Shown piece after piece: positions 43,029 through 51,199 of a stretch of DNA of 64,000 nucleotides (position 1 is the first letter of the stretch; each line of letters opens with the position of its first letter). The notes under the pieces were generated by a model that saw nothing but the letters and a program-made list of their open reading frames with translations, had not been told where the DNA came from and did not search any database. The stretch spans positions 1 to 64,000 of the forward strand of contig CAIQPK010000071.1 of the NCBI GenBank assembly GCA_903873705.1. Direction: 5' to 3'. The position numbers and the translations under genes were made by a program. The stretch is from an uncultured Acidobacteriota bacterium (GTDB taxonomy: Bacteria > Acidobacteriota > Terriglobia > Terriglobales > Acidobacteriaceae).

Positions 43029-45332
43029 ATGATGCCGATGAAACAACGACTGCAGATTGAGGTGCGCGGCATTGTGCAGGGCGTGGGCTTCCGTCCCCAT
43101 GTTTATCGGCTGGCCCGGCGATTTCAGCTGGGGGGGAGTATTCGGAATGGCGACCGCGGGGTAGTGATCGAGGTGCAGGGGAGGGCTGAGGACGTCGCGG
43201 ACTTTCTGGCGGCGCTGGCTGCGGAGGCACCGACGCTGGCGCGGATAGAAGCGATTGAGAGTGTCGCGATAGGGCTGGCGGAGGATTCCGAGTTTGCGAT
43301 TCTGGAAAGCAGCAAGAGTGGGCGGGCTGGGACGCTGATCTCGCCTGACATTGCGACGTGCGAGGCCTGTGTGAAGGAGCTGCTGAATCCTGAGGACCGG
43401 CGCTATCGGTATGCGTTCCTGAACTGCACGGATTGTGGGCCGAGGTTCACGATTGTGCGCGGCGTGCCCTACGATCGCGGCCTGACTTCGATGGCGGCGT
43501 TCCCGATGTGTGAGCGTTGCAGGGCGGAGTATGAGGATCCTTTGGATCGAAGATTTCATGCTCAACCTACGGCGTGCCGGGATTGCGGGCCGCAGCTGGA
43601 GCTTGTTGGCCCGGACGGCGAGCGACAGTCGGGCGACCCGGCGGGCGAGACGGTTCGGCGGTTGAACGAGGGTTGCATCGTCGCAGTTAAGGGCCTGGGT
43701 GGTTTTCATCTGGCGGTGGATGCCTTTCAACCGGACCGCGTGCGTGAGCTGCGACGGAGAAAGCATCGCGGCGAAAAGCCGCTAGCGGTGATGGTGGCCA
43801 GCGTTGCGATGGCGAGGGAGCTTTGCACGGTGAGTGGCGAGGAGGCTGCGCTGCTGGAGTCGGCACAGCGGCCTATCGTGCTGCTGCGGAAGCGCGACGA
43901 TCGCGCGGAGCTGGCGGAGGTGTATGTCGCACTGGCGGAGGATCGAAACGAAGTTGGCGTGGTGCTGGCTTACACGCCGCTGCATCATTTGTTGTTTGCG
44001 GAGGGCGGACCGGCGGCGCTGGTGATGACGAGCGGCAATTTGAGCGAGGAGCCGATCGCGATTGCGAACAGCGAGGCGATGGAGCGGCTAGGTGATATTG
44101 CCGATTATTTTCTGTTGCACAACCGCGAAATTCTGCTGCGCTGCGATGACTCTGTCGTGCGGCAGGATGCGGGAAAGATGCGTTTCATAAGGCGTTCGCG
44201 GGGGTACGTGCCATCGCCGATTCTGCTGCGGGAGCCGGTGCGACCGATTCTGGCGGTTGGCGGTGAAATGAAGAATACGATCTGCCTTTCGCGGGGGCAT
44301 CATGCTTTTCCGGGTCAGCATATCGGCGATTTGGAAAGTCTGAGTGCGTTTGAGTTCTTTGAGGAATCGATCGCTCATTTTGGGGCCATTCTCGAGGTGA
44401 AGGCGGAAGTGATTGCGCATGATTTGCATCCGGGTTACCTGGCTACGCGATGGGCGAAGAAGCAGTTGGGTGTGGAGTTGATCGGCGTGCAGCACCATCA
44501 TGCGCATATCGCGGGCTGCATGGCGGAGAACCACCTGGAGGGCGCCGTCATTGGCGTTGCGCTGGATGGGACGGGGTTTGGGAGTGATGGTCATGTGTGG
44601 GGTGGGGAAGTGTTGGTGGCGGATTTGCAGCGATTTGAGCGCGCAGCGCACCTGGCGAACGTTGCCATGCCGGGAGGAGACCAAGCTATCCGCGAGCCGT
44701 GGAGGATGGCGGTTTCGTTTTTGTGGCAGACGTTTGGCGAGGATTGGCGCAGTTCGGTGCCGCCTGACTGGCTTGTCGGAGTTCCAGAGCGCAGTGTGAA
44801 CGTGGTGGAACAGCTGTTGCGGAGCGGGGCGAAGAGTCCGCTGACGTCAAGCTGTGGCCGGCTGTTCGATGCGGTGTCGGCAATGATTTGTCAGCGGGCT
44901 ACGGTGAGTTATGAAGCCCAGGCAGCGATGGCTTTGGAGGCGTGTTGCGAGGAGGATGCGGAGGGCGGTGCTTATCCTTTCGCCATTGAGGGCGAGGGGT
45001 GCCTGCAGATTCGGACCGAGCCGCTGTTTGCTGCACTGGCTCAGGATCTTTGTGACGGTGTGGCGCGCGGCGTGATGAGCGGGCGCTTTCATCGCGGCCT
45101 GGTGGAGGTGCTGTCGGAGACCGTGAAGCGTGTTGCGCTGCGCACAGGTTTGCAGCGCGTGTGCCTGAGCGGCGGGAGTTTTCAGAACGCGATACTGCAA
45201 CGCGGGTTGGAAGCGAAGCTGACGGATGCGGGATTTGAAGTGTTTACGCACACGCAGGTGCCGCCCGGCGATGGTGGCTTGAGCCTGGGGCAGTTGGCGA
45301 TTGCGGCAGCGCGGAGTGGCGAATCAGTCTGA
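43029..45332 (+). CDS. hypF: Carbamoyltransferase HypF
   Basis: A 767-residue enzyme that activates carbamoyl phosphate and transfers the carbamoyl group to HypE. Domains in order: acylphosphatase (GVGFRPHVYRLARRF, residues ~10-95), two zinc-finger blocks (CEACVKELLNPEDRRY, NCTDCGPRFT, CERCRAEY, CRDCGPQL, ~110-185), a YrdC-like domain (CIVAVKGLGGFHLAVDA, ~205-385) and a C-terminal Kae1-like domain with VQHHHAHIAGCMAENH and CLSGGSFQNAIL. Three in-frame ATGs lie at 43029, 43032 and 43038; the choice among them is uncertain. Divergent from hypA, and followed 13 bases later by the convergent cytochrome b gene. Confidence 0.95.
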   Translation: MMPMKQRLQIEVRGIVQGVGFRPHVYRLARRFQLGGSIRNGDRGVVIEVQGRAEDVADFLAALAAEAPTLARIEAIESVAIGLAEDSEFAILESSKSGRAGTLISPDIATCEACVKELLNPEDRRYRYAFLNCTDCGPRFTIVRGVPYDRGLTSMAAFPMCERCRAEYEDPLDRRFHAQPTACRDCGPQLELVGPDGERQSGDPAGETVRRLNEGCIVAVKGLGGFHLAVDAFQPDRVRELRRRKHRGEKPLAVMVASVAMARELCTVSGEEAALLESAQRPIVLLRKRDDRAELAEVYVALAEDRNEVGVVLAYTPLHHLLFAEGGPAALVMTSGNLSEEPIAIANSEAMERLGDIADYFLLHNREILLRCDDSVVRQDAGKMRFIRRSRGYVPSPILLREPVRPILAVGGEMKNTICLSRGHHAFPGQHIGDLESLSAFEFFEESIAHFGAILEVKAEVIAHDLHPGYLATRWAKKQLGVELIGVQHHHAHIAGCMAENHLEGAVIGVALDGTGFGSDGHVWGGEVLVADLQRFERAAHLANVAMPGGDQAIREPWRMAVSFLWQTFGEDWRSSVPPDWLVGVPERSVNVVEQLLRSGAKSPLTSSCGRLFDAVSAMICQRATVSYEAQAAMALEACCEEDAEGGAYPFAIEGEGCLQIRTEPLFAALAQDLCDGVARGVMSGRFHRGLVEVLSETVKRVALRTGLQRVCLSGGSFQNAILQRGLEAKLTDAGFEVFTHTQVPPGDGGLSLGQLAIAAARSGESV

Positions 45333-45345
45333 TCGCGTAACGCGG

Positions 45346-46083
45346 CTATTTGGTTTCGGGAGCTTCGGCCAGTTCCTTCTTGAGGTGGTCCTGCGGGACG
45401 AACTTGTAGCCGCTGAAGATGCTGTCCATCAAGCCGCTGTGTTCTTCGATAGAGACGAGTATGGCGGTGTAGAGGTGATGGATAAAGAACATCCCGAAGC
45501 CGAACATGATGAGGAAATGAATTTCGCGAAGCCACTGGATGTCGATCAAGCGGGGCAGCCAGCCGATGAGGACGGTGAGCAGATGGCTGCCGAGGATTTG
45601 ACTGTACAACGCGAAGCCGGTGAGGATTTCGACGATGGCCATGAGATAGATCACGGCGTAGGCGGCGCCTGCCAGCGGGTTGTGTCCGATGTAGGCGACG
45701 GGAGACCAGGCGACGAAGGTGTAGAACTTCGCGATGGCCTTCATACCTTTCCAGCGATTGCGGGTGGTGGGAATGTACTGGCTGATCCGCACCCAGCGGT
45801 TGCCGAAGAAGAACCAGACCATGCGTAACAGGATGGCAAAGCTGAAGGCAAAGGCGGAGAGCAGGTGTACGAACCGGATGGTGCCCATCACGTAGGCGGT
45901 GTGTCCTATTGCGAGAAAATAGGGCGAGTGCATGTAGTAGCCGGTGATCGATAGCGATACGATGGTGAGCACCATTACCCAGTGGCTGATGCGGATGGGC
46001 CACTCCCAGACATAGAGGCGGACCTGGTTGGGTGCTGGCTGTCTCCAGGGGGCGGCGTCAGCGGTGAGTTGTGTGTGCTTCAT
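45346..46083 (-). CDS. hyaC: Hydrogenase cytochrome b subunit (HyaC-type)
   Basis: A 245-residue di-haem b-type membrane anchor that takes electrons from the small subunit to the quinone pool. Four hydrophobic helices carry the expected histidines: VWEWPIRISHWVMVLTIV (helix 1), IRFVHLLSAFAFSFAI, and the last helix HFLIMFGFGMFFIHHLYTAIL with closely placed His residues; the family motif around RWKGMKAIAKFY is present. The C-terminal tail is soluble. It lies 27 bases downstream of the small-subunit gene on the same strand, clearly co-transcribed. Confidence 0.92.
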   Translation of the reverse strand: MKHTQLTADAAPWRQPAPNQVRLYVWEWPIRISHWVMVLTIVSLSITGYYMHSPYFLAIGHTAYVMGTIRFVHLLSAFAFSFAILLRMVWFFFGNRWVRISQYIPTTRNRWKGMKAIAKFYTFVAWSPVAYIGHNPLAGAAYAVIYLMAIVEILTGFALYSQILGSHLLTVLIGWLPRLIDIQWLREIHFLIMFGFGMFFIHHLYTAILVSIEEHSGLMDSIFSGYKFVPQDHLKKELAEAPETK

Positions 46084-46110
46084 GGAGTGTGCTCCGTACG
46101 GCTGACGGTC

Positions 46111-47244
46111 CTATGCTGAGGTGTTGGTGGGCTCGTGAGTGTCGCTGTCAGCGGGGGGCGGCTTGAGCCTGTCGCGGACCATATTGGCGCCCACCTGGAG
46201 GGCCGTGGCGCCGGCGATGACTGCGGTTGCGGTCCAGCCGATGTCCTCGGCTTTGACGTCGACTCCGAAGCCGGGCACGGTGGGGAGGCGGTCGTAGAAG
46301 GGCGACTTGGTGTCCCAGAAGCGATGCGAAGCGCAGGCGATGCATCCGTGGCCGGCTTTCACCGGCCAGCTTGTGCCTTCGTTCCAGCGCACGGTTGGGC
46401 AGTTGTAGGTGGCCTCCGGGCCTTTGCATCCCATCTTGTAAAGGCACCATCCTTTGCGTGCACCTTCATCGCCCCATTCCTGGACGTAGCGTCCGGCGTC
46501 GTAGTGGGCGCGGCGTTCGCACTGGTCGTGAATGACGTTGCCGTAGGCGAAGAGGGGACGGCGGTATTGGTCCAGCGCGGGGAGCTCATGGAAGGTGAGA
46601 TAGTGCACGAGGACGGCAGCGGTGTTGACGGGATTGTGCGGGCAGCCGCCGAGGTTGATGAGGTTCTTGATGCCGGGTACTGCTTCCTGGAGGCCTACTG
46701 CGCCGGTGGGATTGGGGCTGGCGCTGACTATGCCGCCGTCCCATGCGCAGGCGCCTATGGCGATGTTGACGGCGGCGTTCGCGCAGACCTGCCTGGCGAT
46801 GTCGAGGGCTGTGCGGCCGCCTATGGTGCAGTAGACGCCGTTCTCGGCCATGGGGATCGAGCCTTCCACGACGCAGATGTATTCGCCGGCGCACTCGCGC
46901 ACGACGCGTTCGAGGGCGTCGGAGGCGTGCTGACCGGAGCCGGCCATGATGACCTCGTGGTACTCCCAGGAGAGCATCTCGATGACGATGTCTCCGACGT
47001 TAGGGCTGCCGGAGCGGAGCATGGATTCGGAGTTGCCGGTGCAGTCCTGGAACTCGAGCCACACGAGCACGGGACGCTTCACTTGTTCCATAGCCTTGGA
47101 GATGGCATGGGCGTAGCGGTGGGGGAGAGCGAGGGTGGAGGCCATGAGTCCGCAGAACTTGACGAACTGGCGGCGGGAGACGCCGCGCGCCTCCAGCGCC
47201 GATCTGAAGGGGGTGGGCGAATCGACTTGCAGCGATGTATTCAT
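46111..47244 (-). CDS. hyaA: Uptake [NiFe]-hydrogenase small subunit (group 1), Tat-exported
   Basis: A 377-residue Fe-S subunit of a periplasm-facing uptake hydrogenase. The twin-arginine signal is SRRQFVKFCG (residues 23-32). The proximal-cluster region reads LEFQDCTGNSE: Cys68 is present but Asn71 stands where CTxC is expected; other cysteines are at 118, 124, 139, 154 and 166. Distal and medial cluster motifs follow (GCPHNP, HDQCERRAHYD, GWCLYKMGCKGPEATYNC, GHGCIACASHRFWD). A C-terminal helix (TATAVIAGATALQVGANMV) anchors it. Start 47244 begins the homology. It is transcribed away from the large-subunit gene; cytochrome b follows. Exact subgroup (1d, 1e or 1f-like) is not decided here. 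Confidence 0.93.
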   Translation of the reverse strand: MNTSLQVDSPTPFRSALEARGVSRRQFVKFCGLMASTLALPHRYAHAISKAMEQVKRPVLVWLEFQDCTGNSESMLRSGSPNVGDIVIEMLSWEYHEVIMAGSGQHASDALERVVRECAGEYICVVEGSIPMAENGVYCTIGGRTALDIARQVCANAAVNIAIGACAWDGGIVSASPNPTGAVGLQEAVPGIKNLINLGGCPHNPVNTAAVLVHYLTFHELPALDQYRRPLFAYGNVIHDQCERRAHYDAGRYVQEWGDEGARKGWCLYKMGCKGPEATYNCPTVRWNEGTSWPVKAGHGCIACASHRFWDTKSPFYDRLPTVPGFGVDVKAEDIGWTATAVIAGATALQVGANMVRDRLKPPPADSDTHEPTNTSA

Positions 47245-47340
47245 CAGGACGTCCAGACTAAGCGCGACCGCGCTTCCATCACGCCGCATGCCGCGGCACA
47301 AAGCTGGGACAGATTATGCGGACGCCGTCATGCCTCGTGC

Positions 47341-47356
47341 AGTGACGGTCATCACA
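47341..47356. promoter_or_regulatory. Crp-type site, small-subunit side
   Basis: AGTGACGGTCATCACA: AGTGA-N6-TCACA, nine of ten consensus bases. About 97 bases upstream of the small-subunit start codon. Confidence 0.55.
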
Positions 47357-47461
47357 GGCGATCGATTTGGCTGCGCGGGCTGCTTTCGCGGTCGTTCTCT
47401 CGACGCCTGCATGGCGTGCGGAGGAAGAGTTTTTCGCGCAGGGGATGGTTCCTGCTCTTAA

Positions 47462-47477
47462 CGTGACAGGCGTCACC
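47462..47477. promoter_or_regulatory. Crp-type site, large-subunit side
   Basis: CGTGACAGGCGTCACC: exact GTGA-N6-TCAC core with C on both flanks. About 132 bases upstream of the large-subunit start codon. Confidence 0.5.
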
Positions 47478-47608
47478 GACACTCGCTTTTGGCGCGCGTA
47501 CCGTTTTCCCCGTCGATGTATTTTCGAAGGCCGATGAGCCTTCAGCCGGCTCGCCATCCTGAATGGAGCCGGCAATATGCTTCGGCAGGCTTGCACGCGG
47601 AGGGTACG

Positions 47609-49330
47609 ATGGCGCGAATTGTGATTGATCCTGTGACACGCATTGAAGGTCACCTTCGGATCGAGGTTGAGGTTGAAGGTAAGCACGTCGTCGATGCGTG
47701 GAGCTCGGGCACGATGTTTCGTGGGATCGAGAAAATCCTGCGCGGGCGGGATCCTCGCGAGGCATGGATCTGGGCGCAGCGGATTTGCGGTGTGTGCACG
47801 ACGGTTCATGCGCTGGCGTCAGTACGGGCCGTGGAAGATGCGCTCGGCGTTGAGATTCCCGAGAACGCTGCGCTGGTGCGGAACATTATTGCGGGCAGCC
47901 AGAATGTGCACGACCACATTGTGCACTTTTACCATCTGCACGCACTGGACTGGGTTGACGTTACGCTGGCGCTGAAGGCTGACCCGGCGAAGACGTCGTC
48001 GATTGCGCAGTCGATTTCCAATTGGCCGAAATCGAGCGCGACGTATTTTGCGGAAGTGCAGAACCGGGTTAAGACGCTGGTGAACAGCGGACAGCTTAGC
48101 CTCTTCTCGAGCGGTGACTGGGGGCACCCGGCGTATCAGCTGCCGCCTGAGGTGAACCTGCTGGCTGTGGCTCACTACATTGAAGCGCTTGATCTGCAGC
48201 GTGAGTTCATCCGCATTCATGCTGTGCTGGGCGGCAAAAACCCGCATCCGCAGACGTACCTGGTGGGCGGCATGGCTACCGGCATGGATGGCAACGAGCC
48301 GGGAGCGGCACTCAATCCGGTGACGATTACGTTGCTTAGCCAGCTGGTACAGAATGCCAAGAAGTTTGTTGAGCAGGTTTATCTTCCTGATGTTGTCGCC
48401 ATTGCGGGCTTTTACAAGGAGTGGTTTAACTACGGGCAGGGCATTGGGAACTACATGGCTTACGGGGACTACACGCTGGGTAGTTTGAAAGATACGGCGT
48501 CGTTTGAGTTTCCGCGGGGCATTATTCTCGATCGCAACCTGGCCGTGCTGCATCCTGTCGATCCCGGGCTGGTGACCGAGTCTGTTGTGCACTCCTGGTA
48601 TACGTACGCGGAGGGCGACCAGGTGGCGAAGCACCCGTCGCAGGGCGAAACATCTCCGAAGTACACCGGGCCGGCTCCGCCGTTTCAATTTCTGCACACG
48701 GACGAGAAGTATTCGTGGGTGAAGTCTCCGCGCTACGATGGCAAGCCGATGGAGGTTGGCCCGCTGGCAAGGACGCTGATTGCGTATGCCAAAGGCAGCG
48801 AACCGGTGAAGAAGATCGTGGATGGTGCGCTGGCCAAGTTGAACCTTCCACTGACGGCATTGTTCTCCACGATGGGGCGCATTGCGGCTCGCGCGCTGGA
48901 ATCGCAGATCATGGTGGACAACCTGGAGACATGGGTGGCCAAGCTGGACGACAACATGGCCCATGGCAATGTGAAGATGCATAACGGAGAGATGTGGAAC
49001 CCGGATAGCTGGCCGAAGTCGTGCCAGGGGTTTGGGCTGCACGAGGCGCCGCGGGGATCGCTGGGCCACTGGGTTGAGATTGAAAACAAGAAGATCGTGA
49101 ACTACCAGGCGGTGGTGCCTTCAACGTGGAACGCAGGGCCGCGCGATGCGAAGGGTCAGCGTGGAGCGTATGAGGCTTCGCTGCAGGGCACTCCGATTGC
49201 GGATCCAACGCGGCCGCTGGAAGTGCTGCGCACGGTGCATTCGTTCGATCCGTGCCTGGCGTGCGCGGTGCACGTGGTGAACGCGGAAGGTGTTCCGTAT
49301 GGGAACGACGTGATGGTGCCGGTAGCATGA
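47609..49330 (+). CDS. hyaB: Uptake [NiFe]-hydrogenase large subunit (group 1)
   Basis: A 573-residue catalytic subunit carrying the Ni-Fe(CN)2CO site. The N-terminus ARIVIDPVTRIEGHLRIEVEV is typical. The L1 motif RICGVCTTVHA (about residues 57-67) and the L2 motif DPCLACAVH near the C-terminus give the four nickel Cys ligands; the 18 residues after the His (VVNAEGVPYGNDVMVPVA) are the tail removed by the protease. ATG 47609 is chosen because GGAGGG is four bases upstream; a long in-frame extension to 47489 has no homology. The stop overlaps the protease start. It is unusual that the small subunit is on the opposite strand. Export would be by hitchhiking on the small subunit. Confidence 0.96.
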   Translation: MARIVIDPVTRIEGHLRIEVEVEGKHVVDAWSSGTMFRGIEKILRGRDPREAWIWAQRICGVCTTVHALASVRAVEDALGVEIPENAALVRNIIAGSQNVHDHIVHFYHLHALDWVDVTLALKADPAKTSSIAQSISNWPKSSATYFAEVQNRVKTLVNSGQLSLFSSGDWGHPAYQLPPEVNLLAVAHYIEALDLQREFIRIHAVLGGKNPHPQTYLVGGMATGMDGNEPGAALNPVTITLLSQLVQNAKKFVEQVYLPDVVAIAGFYKEWFNYGQGIGNYMAYGDYTLGSLKDTASFEFPRGIILDRNLAVLHPVDPGLVTESVVHSWYTYAEGDQVAKHPSQGETSPKYTGPAPPFQFLHTDEKYSWVKSPRYDGKPMEVGPLARTLIAYAKGSEPVKKIVDGALAKLNLPLTALFSTMGRIAARALESQIMVDNLETWVAKLDDNMAHGNVKMHNGEMWNPDSWPKSCQGFGLHEAPRGSLGHWVEIENKKIVNYQAVVPSTWNAGPRDAKGQRGAYEASLQGTPIADPTRPLEVLRTVHSFDPCLACAVHVVNAEGVPYGNDVMVPVA

Positions 49331-49860
49331 TGCCGGTGGAAGATCTCTCGGGCGGGCGCATCTGCGTGATGGGGCTTGGAAACCTGATGTGTACCGACGA
49401 TGCAGTGGGTATGCTCGCCGTTCAGTTGCTGCAGAGCGATCCGCGGCTGCCTGGTCATGTGATGGTGATCGAAGGCGGCACTTTGGGGCTGGACCTGCTT
49501 GGCCGGCTGGATGGGGTGACTCGTCTGCTGGTGCTGGATGCGGTGGACTGTGGGGTGACCCCTGGAAGTGTGATGCGGTTTGAAGGCGAGGCGATCAGAC
49601 GGCTGCCGACGGGAAGAAGCGTACATTTGCTGGGGTTGTCTGACCTGCTGAGCGTGATGCTCCTGTTGGACGCGGCGCCGATGGAGGTGGTTTTGCTGGG
49701 CGTGCAGCCTGCGTCAACGGAGCTGGGAACAACGCTGACTTCAACCGTGGAGCAGGCCCTGGACGTGTTGTTGGCGGGGGCACTGCAGCAGGTGTTGACG
49801 TGGAAGGTTGATGAAAAGCGGGAAAGGCTTGCCAGCCCTGGCGTTGCCGTTGGTGTGTGA
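49327..49860 (+). CDS. hyaD: Hydrogenase maturation endopeptidase (HyaD family)
   Basis: A 177-residue nickel-dependent protease that cuts the large-subunit tail after the L2 His. ICVMGLGNLMCTDDAVGML has the GxGNxxxxDDxxG pattern with the first metal Asp; VLDAVDCG contains the second Asp, and SVHLLGLSDLL supplies the His. The ATG at 49327 overlaps the large-subunit stop by four bases, so it is coupled; ATG 49330 is an alternative. The C-terminal basic extension (LTWKVDEKRERLASPG) is longer than in E. coli HyaD. Confidence 0.92.
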   Translation: MMPVEDLSGGRICVMGLGNLMCTDDAVGMLAVQLLQSDPRLPGHVMVIEGGTLGLDLLGRLDGVTRLLVLDAVDCGVTPGSVMRFEGEAIRRLPTGRSVHLLGLSDLLSVMLLLDAAPMEVVLLGVQPASTELGTTLTSTVEQALDVLLAGALQQVLTWKVDEKRERLASPGVAVGV

Positions 49861-49862
49861 GG

Positions 49863-49894
49863 GGCGCCGTGCCGGTTTGAACCGGCAACGGGCG
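49863..49894. terminator. Hairpin between convergent protease and MFS genes
   Basis: Core stem GCCGGTT (49871-49877), two-base loop, AACCGGC (49880-49886), extended by outer GCGCC/GGGCGC pairing with some mismatches. No T-run, so a terminator is likely only by position. Confidence 0.5.
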
Positions 49895-49896
49895 CA

Positions 49897-51198
49897 CTAG
49901 CGCGCGGGTAAGAGTCTGGGCTGCAGGTCTTCTTCGGAGATGGGTTTACGCACTCCGACTCCGTAGAGCAGAGCGGCGGCAGTAGCGATGGCTCCGCCGA
50001 GAATGAGGGCCGAGACAAACGAGCCGGTTCGTTGCGCAATGTAGCCGGTCACGATGGCCGAGAGCGATCCGCCCAGCGCTCCGCCGAAGTTGTTAAATCC
50101 GCTGAACGTGGATACGCGGGTGGGGGGTGCAACGATGCTGACCAACGCCCACTGCGCGGGTTGCGACATGCTTCCGCAAAAAACAGCGATGGAGAAAAAG
50201 ATGATGGCAAGGTTGTTGTCTTTGACTATTGCTGCGGGTACGGTGCCGAGTGCCATGCCCAGAAGGCCGATGATGATGGGAATTTTGCGGCTGTTCATGG
50301 GTGAAACGCCGGAACGCAGCAAGCGGTCTCCGAGCAGGCCGCCGGTCCAGAAGCCGAAGACGCCGGCGAGCTGGGGAAGTCCGGCGTAGATGCCCGCGCG
50401 CGAGACCGACATGTGACGCTCAATTTCCAGATAGCCGGGAAGCCAGGTGATGTACAACCACGCCAGATAGACGAGGCCGAAGTTGCCCATGACCAGGCTC
50501 CAGAACGCGGGGAAGCGGAAGAGCTGGATGGAATGGGCGATGGTAATTTTTTCGGTGCGCGGAGTTTCTTCGTCGGGGAGTTCGGCGCGCTCGGCTTCAG
50601 AGAAGGCGTAGTGCGAAGGATCGCGATAGGCGGCCCACCAGAGGAGGGAAAGCAGCACGCCGACGGCTCCGACGATGACGAACATGGCGCGCCATCCCCA
50701 GCCAAGCATCAGCCAGGTGAGCACGGGTGGGGCAATTGCGGGGCCGAGTGCGCCGCCGGAGAAACAGATGCTGATGGCGAGTCCACGGTCTTCGAGACGA
50801 AACCAGCTGCGCAAGGCGCGGATGCTGCTGGGGGAAAGGGGCGACTCCGTAAACCCCAGACCGACGCGTGCCCAGAACAACTGGCGCATGCTGCCGACCA
50901 GGCCTGTCGCCGACTGCATCAGCGACCACAACGATATTCCGAGACCGGCGAGCAGGCGCGGGCCGCCGCGGTCAACGACGGGTCCTGTGATGAGTTGCGA
51001 TAGACCATACGCCCAGGGGAAAACGGAGAGCAGGATGCCCATGGAAGAGAGGCTGAGGCCGAACTCCTTGCGGACCGCGGGCGTGGCGATCGAGAGAGCT
51101 GAGCGGTCCATGTAAGCAATGATGAAGGCGCAGAATATCAGCGCCACCGTGACCATCTGCTTGCGCCACACACGAGATCCTGGACGGAAATAGGACAC
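49897..51198 (-). CDS. MFS transporter, anion:cation symporter type (organic acid uptake)
   Basis: A 433-residue 12-helix carrier. Helix 1 (VTVALIFCAFIIAYMDRSALSIATPAV), the motif A loop GPVVDRGGPR and the FTESPLSPSSIRALRSWF segment are typical of the ACS family that imports galactonate, glucarate, tartrate or phthalate-like acids. The GTG start at 51198 is chosen over an upstream TTG because GAGGAG lies seven bases before it, at the end of the synthetase gene, which points to translational coupling. The substrate is probably a sugar acid or small hydroxyacid handled by the downstream enzymes (inference). It is the last gene of the minus-strand set hydratase-synthetase-carrier. Confidence 0.82.
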   Translation of the reverse strand: MSYFRPGSRVWRKQMVTVALIFCAFIIAYMDRSALSIATPAVRKEFGLSLSSMGILLSVFPWAYGLSQLITGPVVDRGGPRLLAGLGISLWSLMQSATGLVGSMRQLFWARVGLGFTESPLSPSSIRALRSWFRLEDRGLAISICFSGGALGPAIAPPVLTWLMLGWGWRAMFVIVGAVGVLLSLLWWAAYRDPSHYAFSEAERAELPDEETPRTEKITIAHSIQLFRFPAFWSLVMGNFGLVYLAWLYITWLPGYLEIERHMSVSRAGIYAGLPQLAGVFGFWTGGLLGDRLLRSGVSPMNSRKIPIIIGLLGMALGTVPAAIVKDNNLAIIFFSIAVFCGSMSQPAQWALVSIVAPPTRVSTFSGFNNFGGALGGSLSAIVTGYIAQRTGSFVSALILGGAIATAAALLYGVGVRKPISEEDLQPRLLPAR

Positions 51199-51199
51199 G

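Larger units (their letters stand above)
47245..47608. other. 364-base divergent control region between hydrogenase subunit genes
   Basis: No gene is seen. The small subunit reads left from 47244 and the large subunit right from 47609. Two Crp-type sites lie at 47341-47356 and 47462-47477, each about 100-130 bases from the nearer start codon. An open frame on the plus strand that crosses this area is a shadow of the small subunit. Confidence 0.65.

Noticed and set aside
46135-47466. 443-codon frame on the plus strand across the hydrogenase control region
   Set aside because: It is antisense to the small subunit, which has complete Tat and Fe-S motifs.
47489-47608. 40-codon N-terminal extension of the hydrogenase large subunit
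   Set aside because: No homology and no ribosome-binding site; ATG 47609 has GGAGGG upstream and starts the conserved sequence.
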